A stretch of DNA of 13,015 nt from an uncultured Prevotellaceae bacterium (lineage in GTDB: Bacteria; Bacteroidota; Bacteroidia; Bacteroidales; Bacteroidaceae), in assembly GCA_946624335.1 (NCBI GenBank), contig CAMOSA010000059.1, forward strand, positions 1 through 13,015, given 5' to 3'. Below, in pieces: positions 5,289 to 12,561 of the stretch; the first letter of the stretch is position 1; each line of letters opens with the position of its first letter. A model generated the notes under the pieces. The model saw only the letters and a list, made by a program, of their open reading frames with translations. It had not been told where the DNA came from and searched no databases. Made by a program: the position numbers and the translations under genes.

Positions 5289-6958
5289 TACATACACTTT
5301 CGATACAAAACTATGCCCTTATCACCTCGTTGCACATCGATCTGCACCGCGGCTTCTCGGTCATCACGGGTGAGACGGGAGCCGGAAAAAGCATCCTGCT
5401 CGGTGCCATCAACCTGCTGCTCGGGCAACGGGCCGAGACGAGGATGATCAAGGCTGGAGCGAGCCGTTGCGTGATAGAAGCCGAGTTTGATCTGTCGGGC
5501 TATGGCCTCGACGCCTTCTTCAAGGACAACGACTTCGATTTCGACGGGCACACCTGCCTCCTACGTCGCGAGCTGACCGCATCGGGCAAGAGCCGGGCTT
5601 TCATCAACGACACGCCAGCCCAGGTGGCACAGCTGCGCGAGCTGGGCGACAAGCTCATCGACATTCATTCACAACATCAGAACCTACTGCTCGCCACCGA
5701 AGATTTCCAGCTCTCGGTGCTCGACATCCTCGGCCACACCGACGGCCCACGCAAAGCCTATGCCGAAGCCTTCGCCGCCTATCAACGCGCCTCACGCGAT
5801 ATCCGTGATGCGGAACAGGCACTAAGGAATATTCGCGACGAGGAGGACTACCTGCGCTTCCAACTACAACAGCTTGATGAGCTGCACCTCGAGGCCGGAC
5901 GTCAGGACGCCCTGGAGCAGGAGGCACAAATGCTCGAACACGCCGAAGACATCCGCGAGGCGCTCTTCGCCGCCGACGCCCTCATGCAGGGCGACGGGAC
6001 AAACAGTGCCGGCGTCATCAGCGCCTTGCGCGAGGCACAGCATCACCTCGCCGCCATTGCCGACGTGATGCCCGAGGCCGATGCACTGGCGGCACGCGTC
6101 GATAGCTGTCTCATTGAGCTGCGCGATGTCCAGAGTGAAATTGAAGATCAGGCCGAGCACATCGACAGCGATCCCCAACGCCTGGAGGCCGTCAACGAGT
6201 GGCTCAGCAAGCTATACAGCGCGATGAAGAAGCACCACGTGCCCGACGAGAACGGCCTCATAGCGCTGGCCGACGAGTTCCACCGGAAGCTCGATGCCAT
6301 CACCTACAGCGACGAGAACATGCAACAGCTGAAAGAGGCCCGGCAGAAAGCCTACGAAGAGACACTCCGACAGGCACAAGTGCTGACCGAGCTACGCAAG
6401 AAGGCGGCACAGCAGGTGGAACGACAGATGCGTGAGTTGCTGACGCCCCTCGGTATCCCCAACATACGCTTCAGCGTCGAAGTCAAGCAGCACCAGGAGC
6501 CCACGGCAACGGGCATTGACCAGGTCGACTTCCTCTTCAGCGCCAACAAGAACAGCCCGCTACAGCGCATTGCCGACGTGGCCTCGGGCGGCGAGATAGC
6601 ACGAGTCATGCTTTCGCTCAAGGCGATGCTCAGCGGAGCCGTGCAGCTGCCGACCATCATCTTCGACGAGATAGACACAGGCGTCAGCGGTCAGATAGCC
6701 GAGCGCATGGCACGCATCATGCAACAGATGGCCGACGGAGGACGACAGGTCATCTCGATTACCCACTTGCCACAAATCGCAGCCATCGGCGAACACCACT
6801 ACCGCGTATTCAAGCAGGACGACGCCGACGGCACATCGACACACATCGAGGAGCTCGACGAGCAACAACGCGTCAACGAATTGGCCCACATGCTCAGCGG
6901 CAGCGAGCTGACCGAGGCGGCCGTCGACAATGCCCGCGCCCTGCTCCGCAAGCGCTGA
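5285..6958 (+). CDS. recN: DNA repair protein RecN
   Basis: This 557-residue, cytoplasmic SMC-like ATPase acts in recombinational repair of double-strand breaks; its length is close to E. coli RecN. The head is split. The N-terminal half has Walker A GETGAGKS (29-36) and the RecN-type IDIHSQHQNLLL (125-136). The middle is charged and helical, consistent with two coiled-coil arms (about 155-230 and 275-385). The C-terminal half has the ABC signature ASGGE (433-437), Walker B TIIFDEID (457-464) with catalytic E462, and the His switch ITHLPQ (492-497). The start is GTG at 5285, overlapping the TGA of the preceding gene as GTGA. It is chosen because MIHTLSIQNYALI matches the family N-terminus. 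No SOS (LexA) box is apparent nearby, and expression probably follows the upstream genes. Confidence 0.97.
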   Translation: MIHTLSIQNYALITSLHIDLHRGFSVITGETGAGKSILLGAINLLLGQRAETRMIKAGASRCVIEAEFDLSGYGLDAFFKDNDFDFDGHTCLLRRELTASGKSRAFINDTPAQVAQLRELGDKLIDIHSQHQNLLLATEDFQLSVLDILGHTDGPRKAYAEAFAAYQRASRDIRDAEQALRNIRDEEDYLRFQLQQLDELHLEAGRQDALEQEAQMLEHAEDIREALFAADALMQGDGTNSAGVISALREAQHHLAAIADVMPEADALAARVDSCLIELRDVQSEIEDQAEHIDSDPQRLEAVNEWLSKLYSAMKKHHVPDENGLIALADEFHRKLDAITYSDENMQQLKEARQKAYEETLRQAQVLTELRKKAAQQVERQMRELLTPLGIPNIRFSVEVKQHQEPTATGIDQVDFLFSANKNSPLQRIADVASGGEIARVMLSLKAMLSGAVQLPTIIFDEIDTGVSGQIAERMARIMQQMADGGRQVISITHLPQIAAIGEHHYRVFKQDDADGTSTHIEELDEQQRVNELAHMLSGSELTEAAVDNARALLRKR

Positions 6959-7019
6959 CAGCAACCTTGGCTCATCCTCACACGATACCCCCATCAAAAG
7001 AGAAGACTACAGTAAAGAT

Positions 7020-8693
7020 ATGCAACTAAACAATCTCAAACGCCTCACCACGCTGCTCTGTGCCGCACTTGTCATGAGTCATGCCGGCGCCCAGACACCA
7101 AAGTGGTTCAAGAAGGCACGCAAGGCCCAGCTGAACGTTGTCACATACGATGCTGCCGGCCAGATGCTGAGTTCGACCAACGGCTTCCTCATCAGCGACG
7201 ACGGAACGGCAGTTGCCGATTATGCCTCGTTCAAGGGTGCAGCACGCGCCGTAGCCATCGACGAAGGCGGCAAGGAATGGCCCGTGACGACCATAGCAGG
7301 AGCCAGCGCACTCTATGACGTCGTAAAGTTCCACGTCGACATCAAGAAGCCCTCGCCACTGCAGCTGGGCTCGACGTCGGCTAAGGGGCAGAACGCTTAC
7401 GTCATGCCCTACCTGACGAGCAAGGCCGGAGTGCCGACGCCGACGGCCATCGCCGACGTCCAGACGTTCAGCGAACGTTATGCTTACTACAAATTGCCTA
7501 TCAAGGCTACGGAGAAGATGACCTCGTGTCCCGTGATGAACGAACAAGGCGAAGTCATCGGCCTTGTACAGATGGCCGCCGACGGCTCGGCCGAACAATG
7601 TTTTGCCCTCGACGTCAATTACATCAACAGCCTCACGACATCCGCCGTGTCAGCTACCCTTTCCGACTACCGTGACATTGCTATCCGCAAGGCACTGCCC
7701 TCTGACCCCGAGCAAGCCAACAGCTTTATCTATTTAATCGGTACGCGCGACACGTCCCTCTACCTGGCCTACGTCGACGACTATATCGCCCTATTCCCCG
7801 AGCGGGTCAATGGCTACACGATGAAAGCCGAGATGCTAAGCGCTGCCGGCGCCTTCGAGGCTGCCGAGCAAGCCTGGGCCGACGGGCTGAAAGCTACCTC
7901 TCAGCCCGATGAACTCTACTACTCGCGAGCCCGGAGCATCTATGCCCGCGTGCAGGACGCCCCGACGCGGCCTGAGACGTGGACTCTCGACCGCGCCGCC
8001 GAGGACATCGATGCCGCCATCGCGGCCAGCCCCCAGCCCGTCTATACGGCTATGAAGGCACACATACGATATGGCCAGAAGCGCTATGACGAGGCCTGCC
8101 AGCTCTTCGTCGACGTCAACAAGACCAACCTGCGGTCGGCAGAGCACTTCCTCTACGCTGCACAATGCCAGCAGATGATAGGCGACACGGCCGCCGTGCT
8201 CGCCCTGCAGGACAGTGCCGTGGCCCTGTTCACCAGGCCCTACGTTGTCGAGGCCGCTCCCGCCCTGCTCATGCGCGCCCAGACGCTCCTGACAATGGGC
8301 AAATACCGCAACGCCGTCGCCGACCTCAACGACTACGAGCACCTCATGCGCAATAACCTCAACGCCAACTTCTACTACCAGCGCGAGCAGGCCGAAATGC
8401 AGTGCCGTATGTTCCAGCAGGCGCTCGACGACATCGAACGTGCAGCCAAGATGGAACCACAAGAGCCGCTCTATCAGGCCGAGCTGGCCGCTGCCAACTA
8501 TCGTTTCGGTCAGGTCGACGAGGCCATAGCTGCGGCTCGTGCCGCAATCGCCCTCGACGCCGACTTCGCCGATGCGCATCGCATCCTGGGCGTCTGTCTG
8601 CGCCAGCAAGGCAACGAGCAGGAGTCGCGAGCCGCCCTCCAGCGTGCCGCCGAGCTAGGCGATGAGGTGGCCAAAAGCATCATGAACCAGTAA
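7020..8693 (+). CDS. Secreted degenerate trypsin-like (pseudoprotease) domain protein with TPR repeats
   Basis: This is a 557-residue protein. A signal peptide (1-25, ending SHAGAQ) directs it to the periplasm. Residues 38-205 resemble a trypsin/HtrA-like barrel: NGFLISDDGTAVADYASF (54-71), an ALYDVVKFHVD strand (97-107) and SCPVMNEQGEVIGLVQM (169-185). The Asp position is kept (D100). The His position of the usual TNYHV is A69, and the GNSGGPV loop reads KMTSCPV, with Thr at the Ser site. Proteolysis is therefore unlikely. From about 255 onward the sequence is helical with TPR-like repeats, clearest at 452-550 (for example YRFGQVDEAIAAARAAIALD), suggesting protein binding. The ATG at 7020 is chosen over 6930, which lies inside recN and would hide the signal peptide. 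The gap from recN is 61 nt and to rlmH 43 nt. The substrate or partner is unknown. Confidence 0.85.
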   Translation: MQLNNLKRLTTLLCAALVMSHAGAQTPKWFKKARKAQLNVVTYDAAGQMLSSTNGFLISDDGTAVADYASFKGAARAVAIDEGGKEWPVTTIAGASALYDVVKFHVDIKKPSPLQLGSTSAKGQNAYVMPYLTSKAGVPTPTAIADVQTFSERYAYYKLPIKATEKMTSCPVMNEQGEVIGLVQMAADGSAEQCFALDVNYINSLTTSAVSATLSDYRDIAIRKALPSDPEQANSFIYLIGTRDTSLYLAYVDDYIALFPERVNGYTMKAEMLSAAGAFEAAEQAWADGLKATSQPDELYYSRARSIYARVQDAPTRPETWTLDRAAEDIDAAIAASPQPVYTAMKAHIRYGQKRYDEACQLFVDVNKTNLRSAEHFLYAAQCQQMIGDTAAVLALQDSAVALFTRPYVVEAAPALLMRAQTLLTMGKYRNAVADLNDYEHLMRNNLNANFYYQREQAEMQCRMFQQALDDIERAAKMEPQEPLYQAELAAANYRFGQVDEAIAAARAAIALDADFADAHRILGVCLRQQGNEQESRAALQRAAELGDEVAKSIMNQ

Positions 8694-8736
8694 TCCCAAA
8701 ACATATCACCCACTTCTCTATCCTCGTTTCTCCCGC

Positions 8737-9210
8737 GTGAAGATTATCCTCCTCGTCATAGGCAAGACCACCGACCGCCACGTCCAGACACTCATCGACG
8801 ACTACGCCAGCCGGCTAAACCACTACACACCTTTTGCCCTTGAGGTCATTCCTGAACTGCGTGCCACGAAATCGTTGACCGCCGAGCAGCAGAAGGCTCA
8901 GGAGGCCGAGCTCATCCGTAGGCAACTGCAGGCCGGAGACTATATCGTGCTGCTCGACGAGCATGGCACAGAACGCCGCTCCATGGACTTTGCCGCCTGG
9001 CTCCAGAAACGCATGAACGCAGGGCCACGGCGCACCGTGTTCATCGTCGGCGGCCCATACGGCTTCAACCAGAGCCTGCATGCTATGGCCAAGGAGGAAA
9101 TCTCGCTTTCGATGATGACCTTCTCGCACCAGCTCATACGCCTGCTTTTCGTCGAACAGCTCTACCGGGCTCATACCATACTTCGCGGTGAGCCCTATCA
9201 TCACGAGTAG
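8737..9210 (+). CDS. rlmH: 23S rRNA (pseudouridine1915-N3)-methyltransferase RlmH
   Basis: This 157-residue protein is a SPOUT-class SAM-dependent methyltransferase. It methylates N3 of pseudouridine 1915 in helix 69 of 23S rRNA on assembled 70S ribosomes. The sequence has the family N-terminus MKIILLVIGKT, the SAM-site knot segment VFIVGGPYG (101-109), and the signature LSMMTFSHQLIRLLFVEQLYRAHTILRG followed by the terminal YHHE. Length is as expected. The start is GTG at 8737; no ATG fits, and the family N-terminus begins exactly there. It follows the TPR gene by 43 nt and is two genes before a pseudouridine synthase, which is suggestive because RlmH acts on pseudouridine. Confidence 0.97.
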   Translation: MKIILLVIGKTTDRHVQTLIDDYASRLNHYTPFALEVIPELRATKSLTAEQQKAQEAELIRRQLQAGDYIVLLDEHGTERRSMDFAAWLQKRMNAGPRRTVFIVGGPYGFNQSLHAMAKEEISLSMMTFSHQLIRLLFVEQLYRAHTILRGEPYHHE

Positions 9211-9284
9211 CCGGATAACGTCATAGGTTTTTCATTTCAACAACTCAGTCCACTAACAACACCGTTAATCATAAGTAACACTCT

Positions 9285-9584
9285 ATGCATTTCGAAGGAA
9301 TCCTCATAGGCTTAGCTACGTTCATCACCATCGGCATTTTCCATCCCATCGTCATCAAGGCCGAATACTATTTCGGCCGCCGCTCATGGTGGGCTTTCCT
9401 GTTTGTCGGCATCGTCTTTCTCATCGCTTCGCTGTTCACATACAACACCATCGTCAGCACGCTTCTTGGCGTCGTGGCCTTCTCCTCGCTATGGGGGATC
9501 CACGAGGTCTTCCAGCAGCACAAGCGCGTCCAGCGCGGCTGGTTCCCGATGAATCCCAAGCGCAAAGACGACTACGAGCAATAG
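9285..9584 (+). CDS. DUF4491 family small membrane protein
   Basis: This 99-residue inner-membrane protein has three predicted membrane segments at about residues 5-24, 36-52 and 56-74, then a basic, polar tail. It matches the DUF4491 family, which is common in gut anaerobes, with the conserved blocks GIFHPIVIKAEYYFG (17-31), FSSLWGIHEVFQQ (66-78) and the end RGWFPMNPKRKDDYE. Function is unknown. The conserved HP and KAEYYFG residues in the first loop could form a binding site, but that is inference. The gene is 74 nt after rlmH and 49 nt before the pseudouridine synthase, in the same run. Confidence 0.9.
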   Translation: MHFEGILIGLATFITIGIFHPIVIKAEYYFGRRSWWAFLFVGIVFLIASLFTYNTIVSTLLGVVAFSSLWGIHEVFQQHKRVQRGWFPMNPKRKDDYEQ

Positions 9585-9633
9585 CCATCCGCCATCACCA
9601 CAACCATCATAACCCATCATATTTTAGATTTCC

Positions 9634-10578
9634 ATGCGCAATCGTTCCGGCTTCGAATATGCCCGTTCGAAATACAACGAGCTCGTCGTCCGAGAGGAGA
9701 CCACCCTGCTCGAATTTCTCATTACGTCCATGAGCCTGTCGCGCAACCGTGCCAAGGATATCCTCGCAGGCCACGGCATCACCGTTGACAAGCGCAACAC
9801 GACGCGCTACGACGAGCCGCTGCACCCCGGGCAGGTCGTCAGGGTGAGCAAGCACAAGCGTGCCAGCCAGCTCCTCAACCGCTACGTCAAGATTGTCTAC
9901 GAGGACAAGGACATCATCGTCATAGAGAAGGCCGAAGGCATCCTGTCGATGCCTGCCACGGCAAAACAATACTCTGTGAAACAGGTGCTTGACGAGTATT
10001 TCGAGAAGCGTCACTTCAAGTGCACCGCCCATACCGTCCACCGCCTGGACCGCGACACCAGCGGCCTAATGATGTACGCGAAGAACATTGAGATGGCCAA
10101 GGTGCTCGAGGACAACTGGCACGACATCGTCTTCGACCGTCGCTACGTGGCCGTCGTCAGCGGTAAGATGGAGCGTGAAGGCGGCACCATCGAATCGTGG
10201 CTCAAGGATAACAAAGCCTACATCACCTATTCCTCGGACGTAGACCCGGGCGGCGGCAAATACGCCATCACGCATTACCATACCCTGCAGACGACGCCGC
10301 GGTGGTCGCTCGTCGAGCTGAAGTTGGAGACCGGCCGCAAGAACCAGATACGCGTACACATGCAGGACATCCACCATCCTGTGCTGGGCGACAACAAATA
10401 TGGCGACGGCCAGGATCCGCTCGGACGCCTCGCCCTCCATGCCTACCGCCTCGACTTCTACCATCCCCGCACCGGTGAGGTAATGAATTTTGAGACACCC
10501 TTTCCCCGCAACTTCATGAGGCTCTTCGAGGGAGAGACACGGCACGACGATGCCGCCGGCAAAGTCGATGGAGAATAA
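9634..10578 (+). CDS. RluA-family RNA pseudouridine synthase with S4 domain
   Basis: This 314-residue protein is predicted to convert uridine to pseudouridine in structured RNA, most likely 23S rRNA. An S4-like RNA-binding domain occupies about 22-75 (LLEFLITSMSLSRNRAKDIL, then GITVDKR and GQVVRV). The catalytic domain follows (about 85-295), with IVIEKAEGILSMPA, the signature HRLDRDTSGLMMYAK carrying the catalytic D139, an RRYVAVVSG strand, ETGRKNQIRVHM and LGDNKYG. The usual TGRTHQIRVH is TGRKNQIRVH here. The exact target is uncertain: RluA, RluC and RluD types share these motifs, and the region after the first strand (GILSMPATAK) is not the GLVVHPG typical of RluD. The C-terminal 20 residues are hydrophilic and probably disordered. 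It belongs to the same run as rlmH. Confidence 0.92.
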   Translation: MRNRSGFEYARSKYNELVVREETTLLEFLITSMSLSRNRAKDILAGHGITVDKRNTTRYDEPLHPGQVVRVSKHKRASQLLNRYVKIVYEDKDIIVIEKAEGILSMPATAKQYSVKQVLDEYFEKRHFKCTAHTVHRLDRDTSGLMMYAKNIEMAKVLEDNWHDIVFDRRYVAVVSGKMEREGGTIESWLKDNKAYITYSSDVDPGGGKYAITHYHTLQTTPRWSLVELKLETGRKNQIRVHMQDIHHPVLGDNKYGDGQDPLGRLALHAYRLDFYHPRTGEVMNFETPFPRNFMRLFEGETRHDDAAGKVDGE

Positions 10579-10634
10579 CGCATCAACACAAGCTTCTGCG
10601 ACTCAACCATTATTTTATCAAAAACACCACAACA

Positions 10635-11273
10635 ATGAAGAAACAATCCATCCTCGCAACCATCATGGCTGCAACGCTTAGCCTGAGCGGCTGCACGGCC
10701 CTCGGTACGGGTACAGGCAGCACGTCGGGCACCGACATCGCTTCCGCTGGCGCCGCCATCCTCGAGAATCTGCTCGGTGGCCTGCTCTCCAACACGCTGA
10801 CAGAGCAGAGCTTCGTCGGCACGTGGACCTATCAGACACCTGAGGTGCGCTTCGAAAGCGAGAACCTGTTGACGAAGGCCGGCGGCACCGTCGTCGCCTC
10901 GTCCATCGAGAAGAAGCTCGACAAGTACCTCTCGAAGGTGGGCATCACGAAAGGCGTCACCACCTACACCTTCAACAGCGACAAGACCTTCACCATCGAG
11001 ACAAAGGGTCGCACCATATCATCCGGCACCTACGCCTACGACCGCAACTCGAAGGTCCTCAGCCTCAACGGCACGCTCGGCATCATGAACCAGAACTGCA
11101 CCGTGGGCATGGACGGCACCAATCTGTGCCTGCTCTACGACGCCGACAAGCTGCTCAGCGTCATGAACGGCGTCGGACAGATCCTCGGCAAGAGCAACTC
11201 CCTCGGCACCGTCGCCAGCGTCTTCGGACAGAGCTACGACGGCATGAAAGTGGGCTTCAGCCTCAAGAAGTGA
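10635..11273 (+). CDS. DUF4923 family lipoprotein
   Basis: This 212-residue protein begins with a lipoprotein signal: KKQ, a hydrophobic core and the lipobox LSGC with the lipidated C20. After the Cys there is a Gly/Ser/Thr-rich stretch without the acidic cluster that marks surface-exported Bacteroidota lipoproteins, so a periplasm-facing location seems more likely. The mature part has an Ala/Gly/Leu-rich helix (39-55) and then the family pattern SFVGTWTYQTPEVRFESENLLTKAGG (59-84), followed by beta-strands such as TTYTFNSDKTFTIETKGRTISSGTY. This is the lipocalin-like look of DUF4923, whose function is unknown. It is the last gene of the plus-strand run and is followed 24 nt later by a strong terminator. 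Confidence 0.88.
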   Translation: MKKQSILATIMAATLSLSGCTALGTGTGSTSGTDIASAGAAILENLLGGLLSNTLTEQSFVGTWTYQTPEVRFESENLLTKAGGTVVASSIEKKLDKYLSKVGITKGVTTYTFNSDKTFTIETKGRTISSGTYAYDRNSKVLSLNGTLGIMNQNCTVGMDGTNLCLLYDADKLLSVMNGVGQILGKSNSLGTVASVFGQSYDGMKVGFSLKK

Positions 11274-11297
11274 AGCCCCCACCGTCGGCACTTCAAC

Positions 11298-11340
11298 AAC
11301 GCGCCCCGCAGGGATTCCTGTGGGGCGCGTTCTTTATGTT
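11298..11340 (+). terminator. Intrinsic terminator closing the plus-strand gene run
   Basis: A 15-bp GC-rich stem (11298-11312 with 11317-11331, one G-U pair) encloses a GATT loop and is followed by TCTTTATGTT, giving a T-rich tail. It ends the transcript of the DUF4923 gene. The hairpin starts 7 nt beyond the apbE stop codon on the opposite strand, so convergent apbE transcription meets the same structure. The minus-strand tail after it (GTTGAAG) is poor in T, so termination there should be weaker. Confidence 0.9.
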
Positions 11341-12427
11341 ACCGGACCGTTGAGAAGGTACGTGTCGTGCCGAGTGAGTTGTAGATGAAGAAGACCTGGA
11401 GCTCGGGGTGACGACCGAGGACGCTGCGGGCGCTGTCGAGCCCCATGACCATGAACGACGTGGCGAAAGCATCAGCCTCGGCGCAAGTGGGGGCCAGGAC
11501 GGTGGCAGAAAGCAGCGAATGTTGCACGGGATAACCGGTGGCAGGATCGATGGGGTGGGCTACGCGACGGCCATCGGACGTGGTATAATAATTACGGTAG
11601 TTGCCGCTGGTGGCCATAGCTTTGTCGGTGAGCTCGAGCACCGTTTCGAGGGCATTGCTCTGGCCGGAAGGGTCGTCGACGGGTTTGTTGACGCCGACAT
11701 GCCAAGGCTCACCCTTGGGGTTACGACCGCTGACGACGACCTCGCCGCCGATCTCTACCATGAAGTTGCTGACGCCCTGCCGACGGAGATAGTTGGCTAC
11801 GACATCAACGCCAAAACCTTTGGCGACGGCCGAACAGTCGAGGATGATGCGGGGGTCGTCGCGCAGCAAGCGCCCGTCCTCGGTGAGGCTGACGCGACGG
11901 TAACCGATGAGGCGGCGCAGGCTGTCGACCTGTGTGCTGTCGGGCAGGGCCCCGTTCTTGAAGCCAAAGCCCCAGGCGTTGACGAGGGGAGCCACCGTGA
12001 TGTCGAAGGCTCCGCCGGTGGCTTCGCTGACACGCTGAGCCAGGTCGAAGACGGCACGGAAGAGGCTGTCGGCGCGTACGTCCTCGCCACGGTTCATGCG
12101 GCTGATGACGCTGGAGGGATTGAACATCGAGAGGCTGCTGTCGACGCGCTGCAGCTCGGCTTCAACGCCCTCCTTGAGATGGTCGGTAGCCTGATAGGTC
12201 AGGTGATAGAACGTGCCGAAGATGGCGCCCTCGTCGCTAAGATAGGGCACGGGAGCCTGGCGACGGGTGATGATCAGGTAGGACGCAACGGCGAAGAAGA
12301 TGAGCACAGGCAGATGCCAGCGTCGCCACTGGCTCTTGGGCTTGTCAGCCGGTGTAAGAGGCTCGAACTTGGCGTCCTTGTCGGAGTCGCCGTGCTGGAA
12401 ATCGATGGGATTGAGTGGATCGGTCAT
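11339..12427 (-). CDS. apbE: FAD:protein FMN transferase (ApbE family)
   Basis: This 362-residue enzyme transfers FMN from FAD to a Thr or Ser of target proteins such as the NqrB/NqrC or RnfD/RnfG subunits, outside the cytoplasmic membrane. The domain (about 67-350) has LSMFNPSSVISRMN (99-112), GGAFDITVAPLVNAWGFG (138-155), DCSAVAKGFGVD (197-208), VEIGGEVVVSG (224-234), ATSGNYRNYY (272-281), HPIDPATGYP (291-300) and CAEADAFATSFMVMG (315-329), so it is complete. The N-terminus is unusual: about 38 charged and polar residues, then one membrane segment (about 39-54), rather than the lipoprotein signal common in this family. It should be a single-pass anchored protein with the enzyme outside. No internal Met gives a shorter usable start. 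It is convergent with the DUF4923 gene and lies downstream of the barrel-protein gene. Confidence 0.95.
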   Translation of the reverse strand: MTDPLNPIDFQHGDSDKDAKFEPLTPADKPKSQWRRWHLPVLIFFAVASYLIITRRQAPVPYLSDEGAIFGTFYHLTYQATDHLKEGVEAELQRVDSSLSMFNPSSVISRMNRGEDVRADSLFRAVFDLAQRVSEATGGAFDITVAPLVNAWGFGFKNGALPDSTQVDSLRRLIGYRRVSLTEDGRLLRDDPRIILDCSAVAKGFGVDVVANYLRRQGVSNFMVEIGGEVVVSGRNPKGEPWHVGVNKPVDDPSGQSNALETVLELTDKAMATSGNYRNYYTTSDGRRVAHPIDPATGYPVQHSLLSATVLAPTCAEADAFATSFMVMGLDSARSVLGRHPELQVFFIYNSLGTTRTFSTVR

Positions 12428-12447
12428 GGGAAAAATAAAGTCCTTCT

Positions 12448-12487
12448 AGTTGAGAGGTGAGAGTTGAAAGGTGAGAGTTGAAAGGTG
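12448..12487. repeat. Short tandem repeat, 14-bp unit
   Basis: Two identical 14-bp units, AGAGTTGAAAGGTG, lie at 12460-12473 and 12474-12487, preceded by a 12-bp diverged copy (12448-12459). They sit about 20-60 nt upstream of the apbE start, so they would lie in its leader. The core GTTGAAAGG also occurs in the 16-bp array near 231-255. On the minus strand the block is pyrimidine-rich. Confidence 0.8.
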
Positions 12488-12560
12488 GAAACGCTAAACG
12501 CTAATCCCTAAACGTTAACCCCTAAACGCTATACGTTAACCCCTAAACGCTATACGCCAA
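12488..12560. repeat. Tandem repeat with 21-bp unit and shorter sub-repeats
   Basis: Next to the 14-bp repeat is a second, unrelated array built on the core CTAAACG. A full 21-bp unit, CCCCTAAACGCTATACGTTAA, occupies 12519-12539, and a 17-nt copy follows at 12540-12556. Before it are a shortened copy, TCCCTAAACGTTAA (12505-12518), and two CGCTAAA/CGCTAAT half-copies (12492-12504). The array ends within 6 nt of the stop codon of the upstream barrel-protein gene. No coding sense is apparent. Confidence 0.75.
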
Positions 12561-12561
12561 A

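Noticed and set aside
6930..7019. Earlier start for the TPR protein inside recN
   Set aside because: It would overlap the recN 3' end and bury the signal peptide that begins exactly at the ATG at 7020.
11408..12460. Plus-strand open frame of 350 codons opposite apbE
   Set aside because: It is fully antisense to a gene with all ApbE motifs. Long mirror frames are expected in GC-rich coding DNA, and the translation resembles no known family.
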